Shown here in pieces: positions 1-9,500 of a stretch of DNA of 32,020 bases; the stretch's first letter is position 1; each line of letters opens with the position of its first letter. The stretch lies in the NCBI RefSeq assembly GCF_002289455.1, contig NZ_NTFS01000021.1:1-32020 (forward strand). The letters run 5' to 3'. The position numbers and the translations under genes are program-made. The notes under the pieces are model-generated. The model saw nothing but the letters and a program-made list of their open reading frames with translations. It did not search any database and was not told where the DNA came from. The DNA is from Brunnivagina elsteri CCALA 953 (lineage in GTDB: Bacteria; Cyanobacteriota; Cyanobacteriia; Cyanobacteriales; Nostocaceae).

Positions 1-588
1 ATCCGTACACAAAAAGGGAAACCATGTGATTGGAAAGGTTATAAAGCAGTTCGCTTACACGATTTGCAAGCGATCGCTGCCTCATTCCAAGAAAATAGCA
101 TCGTAATCAATTGGGTAAACAATCAACCTCTAGCTCCTATACTCACTTGTCTTGGAGATGGACACGACGGAATTTGGAATATTATCCGTGAGTTTACCCC
201 AGAATATGAGCGGCGTGAAATACTTGATTGGTTCCATCTAATGGAAAATCTACATAAAGTTGGTGGTTCTATGCAAAGGATAAACCAAGTCAAAGGATTT
301 CTGTGGCAAGGAAAAGTGGATGATGCGATCGCTTGTTTTGGTGACTGCACGCTCAAACAAGCTGAGAATTTTTGCACTTATCTTGAAAAACATCGACACC
401 GTATCGTCAATTATCAATATTATCAAGCTGAACAAATTTGCTCTATTGGCTCTGGCGCTATTGAATCTACCGTTAAACAAATTGACCGTCGGACGAAAAT
501 TTCTGGCGCACAATGGAAAATCGAGAACGTTCCTCAAGTCATTGCTCACCGTTGTGCTTACCTTAATGGATTAATCTTTGCTCGCTAA
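1..588 (+). CDS. ISKra4 family transposase, C-terminal part (5' end outside window)
   Basis: This is the C-terminal ~195 residues of a DDE-type transposase. The frame is open from the first base, so the ATG/TTG candidates near base 64 are internal codons and not starts. Recognisable family segments are LGDGHDGIWN (the second catalytic Asp region), RREILDWFHLMENLHKVGGS, and the C-terminal CSIGSGAIESTVKQIDRR block that carries the last catalytic Glu. The protein ends with the usual HRCAYLNG-type tail. It would catalyse cut-and-paste movement of the element whose right end lies just downstream. It appears intact over the part that is visible. Assignment to ISKra4 is from recalled family sequence and not from a search. 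Confidence 0.85.
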   Translation: MRTQKGKPCDWKGYKAVRLHDLQAIAASFQENSIVINWVNNQPLAPILTCLGDGHDGIWNIIREFTPEYERREILDWFHLMENLHKVGGSMQRINQVKGFLWQGKVDDAIACFGDCTLKQAENFCTYLEKHRHRIVNYQYYQAEQICSIGSGAIESTVKQIDRRTKISGAQWKIENVPQVIAHRCAYLNGLIFAR

Positions 589-608
589 ATAAAAAGTGGG
601 ATGCTCCC
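1..608 (+). mobile_element. Right part of an ISKra4-type insertion sequence (left end outside window)
   Basis: The transposase frame is open from base 1, so the element starts outside the window. Downstream of its stop lies a run of A followed by GTGGGATGCTCCC. Read inward this is GGGAGCATCCCACTTTTT, a plausible terminal inverted repeat with an inner palindrome at 598-608. Host coding sequence (a solute-binding domain) resumes at about 609 in the middle of a conserved domain, which places the right boundary near 608. The left end and any target duplication cannot be seen. Confidence 0.7.
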
Positions 609-1726
609 AATTCTCTGTTCCTTTTGCTTGGACAGTAATGTCAGCTTTACTATTAGAAGACAATATGCCAAAACTTGCTACAGTTGATGAATTGAAAAAA
701 CTAAAAATTGGTGCCGTCAATGGAACAACTACAAGAGGTATATTGAATAATGCTTACTCTTCAATTCACAAAGAAATTGTAGGTTTAAAAGACAATGAGG
801 ATGGCATGCATAAGTTTAAAAGTGGTGGTAATAAAGATGCTATAGATATATATTTTAATGATGAAATAATTTTGTTAAATTTTTTAAAAGAATTAAATCA
901 AGAAGCTGGAAAAGAAAAATATTCTATTCGACCAAGTAATATTGGTTTTGAAGAGTATGGTTTGATAGTATATCGTACAAATAAAGCTGGAAATGCTGAT
1001 TTACTAAGTAAAATAAATTATTTTCTTCAACAAGAATCTGAGATTAAAGATATTGAAAATACAAAACTAAAAATATTAAATAATGATGATTTTAAAAAGT
1101 TTTTTAATGATGATTTAATGCCTCTACGTAGAAATAAGTGGAAGCCAATATTTACTGTCTTGCTTGTAGTAATAATAATTGCTCCTGTGGGAATATTTTT
1201 ATGTTTCAGAAAAAATAAAGGTAAAACAAAAACAAATCAAAGTCTTAATCTTTCAGAAAATTACATACCCTTTGAAGAACCAGCAAAATATGATTCTTCA
1301 ATACCCCAAGTACATGTTAATTTCCACAACATCACTCAATCTAATAGCACAAGAGATATGACAAATAATAACTTCGATCAGAGAAATCCGGGTATTATGA
1401 ATGTTGGCAACCAGGGAACAAACGAAGGTAGCATAACTCAGCAAATTAACCAAAATAGATTTACATCTGAACAAAAGCAAGATTTAGGAAAATTTGCAAA
1501 AGATATACAGAGTATTTTAGAAAAACTTGAAAAAAATAACCCGAATACGACTCAAAATGAAAAACAAAATATAGTCTCTTATGAAATTCCTAGAGAGCAA
1601 AGAAGTAGGATTGTTAGAGCTTTAAAAGCTGGAGGAGAGGAAGCACTGAAAGAGGTTCTTGATAATCCTTATCTTAACGTTGCAATAGCAATTGTTAAAG
1701 AATGGCAGAATGAAGAGTATAAATAA
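596..1726 (+). CDS. IS-truncated receptor: solute-binding domain, TM helix, cytoplasmic helical domain
   Basis: The N-terminal half of this gene has been removed or separated by the insertion sequence; the GTG at 596 that opens the frame belongs to the IS end. Residues ~5-170 match the second lobe of a family 3 periplasmic solute-binding protein: FSVPFAWTVMSALLLE (hinge strand), LKKLKIGAVNGTTTRGIL, and AIDIYFNDEIILLNFL. A single membrane helix follows at ~184-206, then basic residues (RKNKGKTK), which predicts a periplasmic sensor domain and a cytoplasmic tail. The tail has an Asn/Gln-rich stretch (~240-285) and a helical C-terminal module (EQKQDLGKFAKDIQSILEKL ... ALKAGGEEALKEVL). I recall that module from many cyanobacterial multidomain and conflict-type proteins. 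The sequence is AT-rich compared with the neighbouring cob genes. It has no signal peptide as it stands, so it is probably nonfunctional. Confidence 0.65.
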   Translation: MGCSQFSVPFAWTVMSALLLEDNMPKLATVDELKKLKIGAVNGTTTRGILNNAYSSIHKEIVGLKDNEDGMHKFKSGGNKDAIDIYFNDEIILLNFLKELNQEAGKEKYSIRPSNIGFEEYGLIVYRTNKAGNADLLSKINYFLQQESEIKDIENTKLKILNNDDFKKFFNDDLMPLRRNKWKPIFTVLLVVIIIAPVGIFLCFRKNKGKTKTNQSLNLSENYIPFEEPAKYDSSIPQVHVNFHNITQSNSTRDMTNNNFDQRNPGIMNVGNQGTNEGSITQQINQNRFTSEQKQDLGKFAKDIQSILEKLEKNNPNTTQNEKQNIVSYEIPREQRSRIVRALKAGGEEALKEVLDNPYLNVAIAIVKEWQNEEYK

Positions 1727-1762
1727 ATGATCGATTAAAGATTTTTATCGTGATTTCAAGCA

Positions 1763-1792
1763 TGTATAGACGCTATATATTTCGTCTATACA
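1763..1792. repeat. 10-bp perfect inverted repeat between convergent genes
   Basis: TGTATAGACG and CGTCTATACA are separated by a 10-base AT-rich spacer. The hairpin sits between two convergent genes (ends at 1726 and 1880), so it may act as a terminator for either, although no clear T-run follows. Confidence 0.5.
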
Positions 1793-1879
1793 GGCTAAAA
1801 CTTGAACACCAAATGCGATCGCACTCGTCTTCACAATACATATATTCTCAAATCGCAAAAGCGAATTATCAAAGCTTGA

Positions 1880-2761
1880 TTAAAATTTAGATTTATGAAT
1901 AACTAGCAATTCTTCTCTAATTGATAATGGTTGATACCCCAATAAAAAAGCCTTAGAACTATCAAATGAAACATCTTGAGGACGAACTGCGGACATTTTT
2001 ACATCCGCTTGAAGACATGCTTTTAAATTAGTTGCAGTCAGATTAAAAATTTCCACCATTAACTTACCAAATTCATAGCGGGAAATCCTTTCTTTTCCAC
2101 CTAAATGAATAATCCCATTCAGATTTTTTTCTAATACTAATAAAAGCCCTTTTGCTGCACTTATTCCACTTGTTGGTGTGCGAAATTCATCAATAAATAA
2201 GTTTAATTCTTTGCCTGCTTCTAAAGTTTGTATAAATCCCTGCATAAAGCTTGTCGCAGTGGGTGTTTTTGCACCAAACATTAATGGCATTCTGCATATA
2301 GCTGTTAAAGGATGTTTTGCTAACATTCCTTGTTCTGCTAAAACTTTCTGTTCTCCATAAAGATTTAGCGGATTGACTATATCTGTTTCTTTGTAAGGTG
2401 CATTTTTGCCATCGAAAACCAAATCAGTTGATGTAAATGCTAGAGGTATTGATTTCTCTTGACAAAGTTCGGCAATATTTATCGATGTCGTGACGTTGAC
2501 TTGGTAAGATTCTTCTGGATGATTCTGACAGTAATTTGGTTGAGATATGGCAGCAGTGTGAATTACTGCATCAGGTTTAACTTCATCAAATAATTGTTTG
2601 AGGATGTTGCGATCGCAAATACCTACTCTACTGCATTTTACTCCAGGAATTTCTATGCTGTGGAAGAAATATGTCCCGTAAACTTCCCATTTAGTTTGTG
2701 CAGCTTGGCAAATATGATACCCTAAAAAACCACTTACCCCTGTTATTAAAAGTCTTTTCAT
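1880..2761 (-). CDS. RmlD-like NAD(P)-dependent sugar-nucleotide reductase/epimerase (SDR superfamily)
   Basis: This is an extended short-chain dehydrogenase of 293 residues. The Rossmann nucleotide-binding motif is at residues 5-12 (TGVSGFLG), and the catalytic YxxxK appears as YGEQK at ~146-150. The substrate-binding half (MPLMFG..., then RTPTSG at ~190) resembles dTDP-4-dehydrorhamnose reductase. The frame is open upstream to 2872, but that extension overlaps the cbiG-cobJ end and carries no conserved sequence. The ATG at 2761 directly precedes MKRLLITG, so I chose it. It lies 25 bases after the cbiG-cobJ stop on the same strand and may be co-transcribed with it. The true substrate is unknown, and no cobalamin step requires such an enzyme. 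Confidence 0.8.
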   Translation of the reverse strand: MKRLLITGVSGFLGYHICQAAQTKWEVYGTYFFHSIEIPGVKCSRVGICDRNILKQLFDEVKPDAVIHTAAISQPNYCQNHPEESYQVNVTTSINIAELCQEKSIPLAFTSTDLVFDGKNAPYKETDIVNPLNLYGEQKVLAEQGMLAKHPLTAICRMPLMFGAKTPTATSFMQGFIQTLEAGKELNLFIDEFRTPTSGISAAKGLLLVLEKNLNGIIHLGGKERISRYEFGKLMVEIFNLTATNLKACLQADVKMSAVRPQDVSFDSSKAFLLGYQPLSIREELLVIHKSKF

Positions 2762-2786
2762 TTCGGTATCCGAATATAGGTTAGAT

Positions 2787-4526
2787 TCAAACATCTTCAT
2801 CATATCGGCGCGGTGTATAAACCCAGACATCCCCATTGTTACGTGAGATAATGCGGGTTTTGCTGGAACCAATCAGAATTACCGTTCGCATATCTGCGTC
2901 TTCTGGTGCTAATTGCTCCAGGGTTATAACTTTCATCTTTTCTCCCTTCCTGCCCAAATTACGGGCTAATACAACCGGAGTATTTGGATTTCGATAGCGT
3001 AGTAAAATATCCTTTGCTGCTGTCAGTTGCCAGGTACGTTCTTTAGATACAGGATTGTAGAACGCGATCGCAAAGTCTCCTTGGGCTGCGGTGGTAATCC
3101 TTTGTTCTATAATTGACCATGACTTCAGGATGTCTGACAGGGAAATTACGCAGAAATCATGTCCCAAAGGTGCGCCAATTCTAGATGCTGCGGCTTGCAT
3201 TGCCGAGATTCCCGGTGCAACTTGAATTTCGATGCTGTTCCATTCCTGTTTAAGGCTGTAATCTAATGCTTCAAATATGGCTGCTGCCATTGCGTAAATA
3301 CCGGGGTCGCCCGAAGATACAACTGCTACGTATTTCCCCGTAGCTGCCAAATCTAAAGCTGATTTTGCCCTGGCTAATTCTTCCCGATTATCAGACTCAT
3401 GTCGTTGTTTCCCATCACTGAGAGAACCGAGTAAATCTAGGTAGGTTTTGTAACCAACTAAATCTGTTGCTGCTTTAAGAATTTTCTTGACTTGGGGAGA
3501 CATCCACTGACTAGAACCTGGTCCAATTCCAATAATAGCTAGCTTTCCTTGGGGTTGTCCGATGGTGGTAGAATCGATGAGTTGGGGTGAAATGGCAATT
3601 TCTATTGTTGGGGATGATAAAATTAAGTCACCTCCTACACCGACAGCAGTAAGTACCGATGCTTGGGTTGGGGTATAATCTTTTGAGAGAAATGGTTCTA
3701 ACTGAGTTGGAGTAAAAAAGCGGGCAGGAATTCCCAAAGCTTCTGCGATCGCATGGATTCGAGTATCGTTAGCAATGGTGTTTGGTGCAAATATCCCCGC
3801 AATCGATGCAGATGCAAGGTTTGCTGTTGCTAATTTTTCTTGAATAAGGGGAATTAATTCATCTGCCGTAAATTCTGTGGTGCTATCGATTGCGATCGCT
3901 AAGGTGGTTGGATGATAAACTAGGCGTTGGGGAGTGGAAGCAATTAATTTTTCTGTAATTAAAATACTAAGTTTGCTATTTGGATCGATTGGTATGGTAG
4001 TTAACCAAGGAGCATTTCCCTCCAATTTCACCTTTGTACCCGCAAGCATTTCCGAGGTAAAAGACTTGGCATATTCCGGGTTTTCCAAGCGATAACCAGG
4101 GGGAGGATTTTCGAGTACCATCCCAAATCGCACATCCCCCGTGGTGGTAATTGCCGCTTTTACGTTTAAAGCTATGGCAATTTGTCGTGCTAAATCATTA
4201 ACCCCATTCAATCCCCCCAATAATGGCACAACTGCACTACCATCCTCCGCAACAGCTAATACTGGTGGTTCCTGACGTTTATTAGAAAGCATTGGAGCAA
4301 GGGTTCTAATCAAAATTCCAGCCGCACAAATCCCAATAATTGGTCTACCTTCAGCAAATAATTCCCGTAATGTATCACCAAAATTGCTGTAATTTATATC
4401 AACATTAGATGTGCGATTTGTCAAGCCGTAAATAGTGGAACCTGGGAGAATACTAGTGATTTTTTTCGCTACAGGTAAGCTGTTTTGACCTAAGATGATA
4501 ACTGCTGGTGATGATTGGACTGTCAT
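2787..4526 (-). CDS. cobJ: CbiG-CobJ fusion (cobalt-precorrin-5A hydrolase domain + precorrin-3B C17-methyltransferase)
   Basis: This is a two-domain cobalamin-biosynthesis enzyme of 579 residues. Residues ~1-330 are CbiG-like: GICAAGILIRTLAPML and AVAEDGSAVVPLLGGLNGVN in the N-terminal part, then a C-terminal lobe ending LTAVGVGGDLILS. Residues ~337-579 are CobJ, a SAM-dependent tetrapyrrole methylase with GIGPGSSQWMSP, the VVSSGDPGIYAMA loop and APGISAMQAAASRIGAPLGHD. CobJ methylates C17 and contracts the ring. CbiG opens the lactone and releases the two-carbon fragment in the cobalt-early route. This fusion is common in cyanobacteria. The start is the only ATG near the conserved N-terminus; no strong ribosome binding site is seen. 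Confidence 0.93.
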   Translation of the reverse strand: MTVQSSPAVIILGQNSLPVAKKITSILPGSTIYGLTNRTSNVDINYSNFGDTLRELFAEGRPIIGICAAGILIRTLAPMLSNKRQEPPVLAVAEDGSAVVPLLGGLNGVNDLARQIAIALNVKAAITTTGDVRFGMVLENPPPGYRLENPEYAKSFTSEMLAGTKVKLEGNAPWLTTIPIDPNSKLSILITEKLIASTPQRLVYHPTTLAIAIDSTTEFTADELIPLIQEKLATANLASASIAGIFAPNTIANDTRIHAIAEALGIPARFFTPTQLEPFLSKDYTPTQASVLTAVGVGGDLILSSPTIEIAISPQLIDSTTIGQPQGKLAIIGIGPGSSQWMSPQVKKILKAATDLVGYKTYLDLLGSLSDGKQRHESDNREELARAKSALDLAATGKYVAVVSSGDPGIYAMAAAIFEALDYSLKQEWNSIEIQVAPGISAMQAAASRIGAPLGHDFCVISLSDILKSWSIIEQRITTAAQGDFAIAFYNPVSKERTWQLTAAKDILLRYRNPNTPVVLARNLGRKGEKMKVITLEQLAPEDADMRTVILIGSSKTRIISRNNGDVWVYTPRRYDEDV

Positions 4527-4639
4527 TAGGATTTTTGATAAAAAAGAGGAATTCAGAAGTTAGAATTCAGAATAGATTATGGATAATTTTAATCAGATGT
4601 AGCACAGATGGAAATAACTAAACCCATTACTAGAAATTG

Positions 4640-4800
4640 TTTTGTGCAAAGAAGCATCTCCCCAGCAACTTCTCTCCGCGAAACTTTGCGCTTAACTCTG
4701 CCGTTCGCTTTTAGCGTTCCGGAAGGGTAGTTTTGCGGAAGAATAATCTCCCGCAAACTTCTCTCTGCGAACCTCCGCGTTGAAAAGCCAAACTCCAAGC
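4640..4800. repeat. Dispersed cyanobacterial repeat in the cobJ/cobB intergenic region
   Basis: The 354 bases between cobJ and the cobB stop hold no credible gene. Most of the space is degenerate repeated text of the kind CTTCTCTCCGCGAAAC... and CCTCCGCGTTGAAAAGCC. The same motif (CCTCCGCGTT plus AAAAGC) recurs at 24830-24895 between cobG and cobH. A 75-codon frame here on the minus strand is made entirely of this repeat and is not a gene. Confidence 0.6.
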
Positions 4801-4880
4801 CAATTTTAGTATACATTCACCAGTTACACAAAATGCAAATGGGTATTCTAATCTCTGACTCCTGAATCCTTCTCTAATGA

Positions 4881-6251
4881 TTAAATCAGAACCGTCTCAC
4901 AGCTATCAGCAAACCGAAAACAATGCTTTAAAAATCGACTTGGAATCTCCAAATTACCACCAAAATGTACATGTAAATAGGATGCATGAACTTGATGAAT
5001 TTGCCAACCTTCCGATTTGAAGTTTTGGGAATCATACCCTAATTGCATAGTAAACAATGGGTTTTGTGGTTCCAAATTTAATGTCGAACGGTGAAATTCA
5101 TGTCCTCGAATTTTAGAACCCCTAGAAATCATTGGACTATCTTGCATTGCGATCGCGTTTCTGTAACCTAACGTCAAGCGTTTCCCCATTACAGCCGTTG
5201 ATGGGATAATTCCCACCATTGGGTGAATATTTCCGGAAAAATCGATAATTCGCTCACACAGGTACATTAAACCACCACATTCCCCATAGGTTGGTATTCC
5301 CCGAAAAATCGCATTTTCTACCGCTTTCCTACCTTGATAATTGTCAGCCAATTCTGCGGCAAAAACTTCCGGAAAACCACCACCAAAATATAATCCCTGT
5401 ACATCTTCCGGTAATTTGGTATCTTTTAAAGGACTCCAATTTACCAAATCTGCACCCAAACTTCGTAATATATCTAAATTATCAGGATAGTAAAAATTGA
5501 AAGCCGAATCACGTGCGATCGCAATCCTAATTTTGCTTGCTAAATTAGAATCTTCTTCAACCTCACCATCTACTTTACTCACCATTAACGGTAATAACTT
5601 CCCCCAATCAAAACAAGATTCTCCCAATTGGGCAAGTTGTTCTACCACAGTATTCAGATTTTCCAATTCATTACTAGGGATTAAACCCAGATGTCGATCG
5701 GGAATTGTGATATTATCCTGACGACGGAGAACACCTAAAATAGGTAAATGCAAAGGTTTCAGCGCATCCGTCAATAATTCCAAATGGCGATCGCTACCCA
5801 CACGATTGAGGACAAAACCTGCTATTTTAATTCTAGGGTCAAAAGTTTTGTAACCATGTGCGATCGCGGCAACCGAACGGGATAATCGACTGCAATCTAA
5901 TACCAAAACCACAGGCAAATCCAAAAGTCTGGCAATATGTGCTGTACTTGCATAGTCATTTCCGCCAGCAGCACCATCAAATAAACCCATCACGCCTTCT
6001 ATTACAGCATATTCTGCATTTTTGCTATGGCGAATAAAACATTGCTGTACATAAGATTCTGAAGTCAGAAATGGATCGAGATTACGACAAGGAAGATTTG
6101 TAATATACCCGTGAAACATGGGATCGATGTAATCTGGTCCCACCTTAAAGGATTGCACCTTTTGGTTACGATTTCTCAATGCCGACAATAACGCCAGAGT
6201 TACCGTTGTTTTGCCGACACCACTTCGTTCCCCAGCGATAATAATTGCCAT
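4881..6251 (-). CDS. cobB: Cobyrinate a,c-diamide synthase (CobB/CbiA)
   Basis: This enzyme amidates the a and c side chains of (hydrogeno)byrinate or cobyrinate with glutamine and ATP. It has 456 residues, typical for the family. The N-terminal dethiobiotin-synthetase-like ATPase begins with the P-loop GERSGVGKTT (7-16), followed by VGPDYIDPMFH and EGVMGLFDG. The C-terminal class I glutamine amidotransferase domain has GLYFGGGFPE (287-295) and the nucleophile Cys325 in YGECGGLMYLCE. The conserved late His region (RGHEFHRS) is present. It follows cbiG-cobJ upstream on the same strand across a repeat-filled spacer. It is divergent from cobN across ~300 bases. Confidence 0.95.
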   Translation of the reverse strand: MAIIIAGERSGVGKTTVTLALLSALRNRNQKVQSFKVGPDYIDPMFHGYITNLPCRNLDPFLTSESYVQQCFIRHSKNAEYAVIEGVMGLFDGAAGGNDYASTAHIARLLDLPVVLVLDCSRLSRSVAAIAHGYKTFDPRIKIAGFVLNRVGSDRHLELLTDALKPLHLPILGVLRRQDNITIPDRHLGLIPSNELENLNTVVEQLAQLGESCFDWGKLLPLMVSKVDGEVEEDSNLASKIRIAIARDSAFNFYYPDNLDILRSLGADLVNWSPLKDTKLPEDVQGLYFGGGFPEVFAAELADNYQGRKAVENAIFRGIPTYGECGGLMYLCERIIDFSGNIHPMVGIIPSTAVMGKRLTLGYRNAIAMQDSPMISRGSKIRGHEFHRSTLNLEPQNPLFTMQLGYDSQNFKSEGWQIHQVHASYLHVHFGGNLEIPSRFLKHCFRFADSCETVLI

Positions 6252-6369
6252 ACCTGTTGCAGTTCAAAAATAAAATTAAGAATAAATAGGTAATTATTGT
6301 AACAGGTAAAGGTAATTTTTGTATCCCACCCTGACCCACGAATAATATAATTGATAAGTCTGTGATTGA

Positions 6370-6387
6370 GATATTTTATTTTCTGGA
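6370..6387. repeat. 18-bp inverted repeat flanking cobN, left copy
   Basis: The 18-mer GATATTTTATTTTCTGGA here is the exact reverse complement of 10394-10411, on the other side of cobN. Both copies lie outside the coding region. Confidence 0.7.
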
Positions 6388-6504
6388 AACTCCTAATCCA
6401 TCTGATTAACAATCAGCAAATACACAAATATATATCTCTTTCTTTCCTCTTACCTTGGCGTACTTGGCGGTTCAAAAACTTCTACAATTTAAACCAGATT
6501 CCGA

Positions 6505-6510
6505 TATAAT
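6505..6510 (+). promoter_or_regulatory. Possible -10 element for cobN
   Basis: A TATAAT hexamer lies 46 bases before the cobN ATG. The -35 region is weak. I see no cobalamin riboswitch in the cobN upstream region, in contrast to the cobG unit. Confidence 0.3.
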
Positions 6511-6556
6511 CAAAAAGAGTTACAAAAAGTTCCAACATTTTTAATTATCACCTATT

Positions 6557-9500
6557 ATGCATCGTCTCGCAACTACACCAGGGGGATGGAACCCATCAGA
6601 ACAAAGTGTAACCTTAATTGAGCAACAACCCGCTCCAATTGTTATTATTACTGCCGCAGATACCGACATTCAAACATTATCGGCTGTCGTCAATCAATTA
6701 CCCGATGATTTTCCTGAAATCCGAGTCATAAACCTACTGCAACTCCAACAACAAATTACCATAGATAGCTATGCAGAAGATATTCTCAGTACAGCAAAAG
6801 TCATTATTTTAAGATTACTTGGTGGTACTGCTTATTGGAGTTATGGATTAGAAGTTGTTGAAGAAACAATTAAAGAATCAAATACAAAACTAATTGTACT
6901 ACCAGGAGACGAAAGACCAGACCCAAATTTAATTAGTCATTCTAATGTTTCTCTAAAAGAAGTTAGTTTAATTTGGGAATATTTTAATGAAGGTGGATTA
7001 GAAAATTATCGAAACTTACTCAAGTATATCTCCAGCAATTTTCTCAATCAAACCTATAACTTTAACCCACCTCAAAAAGTACCGAGAGTCGGAATATATA
7101 AACCACACAAAGATATTTATCAACCCTTATATAATAGTGGTCATAGTCAAGTTGGAATTTTATTCTACCGTGCCCATTATTTAGCTGCCAACACAAAAGT
7201 AATCGATGCACTTTATCAAGCATTAATAGCTAGAAAATTGATTCCAGTTCCCATATTTGTTTCTTCCCTCAGAGAACCCGACGTACAAAATGAACTATTA
7301 AAATATGCTAGCAATGGTATCGAAATCTTATTAAACACCACAAGCTTTTCCCTAGCAAAAATAGAATCAGAAACACCACAGGTAGAACTATGGGAAAAAC
7401 TCAATGTACCAGTATTGCAAGTAATATTAAGTAGTAGCAGTAAAGAACAATGGGAATCGGGATTTCAGGGATTAACACCAAGGGATATGGCAATGAATGT
7501 TGCGTTACCCGAAGTCGATGGAAGAATTATTACTAGGGCAGTTTCCTTTAAAACATTACAAACCCAAAATTCATTATTACAAACCGATGTAATTAGCTAC
7601 GAACCAGTTAATTCTCGGATAGAATTTGTGGCTGATTTAGCAAAAAATTGGGTAAAACTACGGCAAACTCCACCACAAAAGCGAAAAATTGCCCTTATTT
7701 TAGCCAACTATCCTAACCGTGATGGACGATTAGCAAATGGAGTCGGATTAGATACCCCAGCTAGTTGTATTCAGATTTTAAAAGCTTTGAAATTAGCTGG
7801 ATATATCGTTGAAAACATTCCCGAAACAGATATAGAACTCATTCAAATATTAACATTTGGAGTTACTAACGATAAAGAAGGATACGATATCAGAAATATT
7901 CGCCAATCCCTATCAGGAGATGAATATTTAGCTAACTTTACAAACCTATCAACAGCAGTTCAAACAGGAATTAAAAACCGTTGGGGTTTACCCGAAATCA
8001 ACAATTCATTTCCCATCGCTGGAATCCAATTAGGAAATGTATTTGTGGGAATACAACCAGCACGAGGTTACGATAATGATCCATCTTTAAATTACCATGC
8101 ACCAGATTTAGAACCACCCCACAATTATTTAGCTTTTTATCAATGGGTAAAAACCTGCTTTGGAGCAGATGCAATTGTTCATGTCGGTAAACATGGAAAC
8201 TTAGAATGGTTGCCCGGTAAAACTGTAGCATTGTCAGAGAATTGTTACCCCGAAGCAGTATTCGGAGCAATGCCCCATTTATACCCTTTTATTGTTAACG
8301 ATCCAGGAGAAGGTTCCCAAGCCAAAAGACGCACACAAGCGGTAATAATCGACCATTTAACACCCCCCATGACACGTGCAGAATTGTATGGTGGTTTGCA
8401 GCAATTAGAAGGGTTAATAGATGAATATTACGAAGCACAAACATTAGATCCTTCCCGCTTACAATTAATTAGCGATCGCATATCCAAATTAATCATCCAG
8501 GAAAACCTACATCAAGATTTGGGAATCGATATTTCCCGTCTCGATGACATGGCAATTTCCACATTTTTAAATAGTGCCGATGGTTACTTGTGTGAATTAA
8601 AAGAAGCACAAATACGCGATGGATTACATATTTTTGGTCAATGTCCCCAAGGCAACCAACTCAGAGACTTGATTGTTGCGATCGCGAGGAATCCCAGTGC
8701 CAATAGAATCGGATTAACCCGTGCGATCGCTCAAGATTGGCAATTGGATTTTGACCCGCTCACTGCTGATTTAAGTCAAGAATATGTAACTATTATTAAT
8801 CATAAAAACTGCCGAATTATTGGTGATATCGTCGAAGTAATTGAAGAATATGCAGCAGAATTAATCACCCACATTATCGAAAATCAAGAATTAACTCCAA
8901 TTGGTAATCAAACAGCAAAAGAATTAAATTGGATAAGTAATTATTTACTCCCATCACTCAAACAAACTAACCGAGAAATCATTAACTTACTAACAGGATT
9001 AGATGGGAAATATATCCCTAGTGGTGCATCAGGTGCCCCAACTAGAGGCAAACCAGAAGTATTACCCACAGGAAGGAATTTTTACTCAGTTGATATTCGC
9101 GCTATCCCCACAGAAACAGCTTGGGATATTGGTAGAAAAGCAGCAGAAATATTAATAGAAACATATACCCAAGAACATGGAGAATATCCACAAACATTAG
9201 GATTATCAGTTTGGGGAACATCTACCATGCGAACCGGGGGAGATGATATTGCCGAAGCTTTAGCATTACTCGGAGTTAAACCTGTTTGGGATGGAATATC
9301 TCGAAGAGTCGTAGATTTTGAGATTTTACCTACTTCAATATTAGGTCGTCCCCGTGTAGATGTTACATTAAGAATATCAGGATTTTTTCGCGATGCTTTT
9401 CCTAATTTAATCGATTTATTTGATAGTGCAGTTGTCGCAGTTGCAAACTTAAATGAAGCTCAAGAAATCAATCCTTTAGCTGCAAAAGTAATCATAGAAA

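Noticed and set aside
2762-2872. 37-codon N-terminal extension of the RmlD-like reductase
   Set aside because: It overlaps the cbiG-cobJ end in another frame and the Rossmann motif starts right after the ATG at 2761.
4589-4816. 75-codon minus-strand frame between cobJ and cobB
   Set aside because: It consists of dispersed repeat text with no recognisable protein signature.
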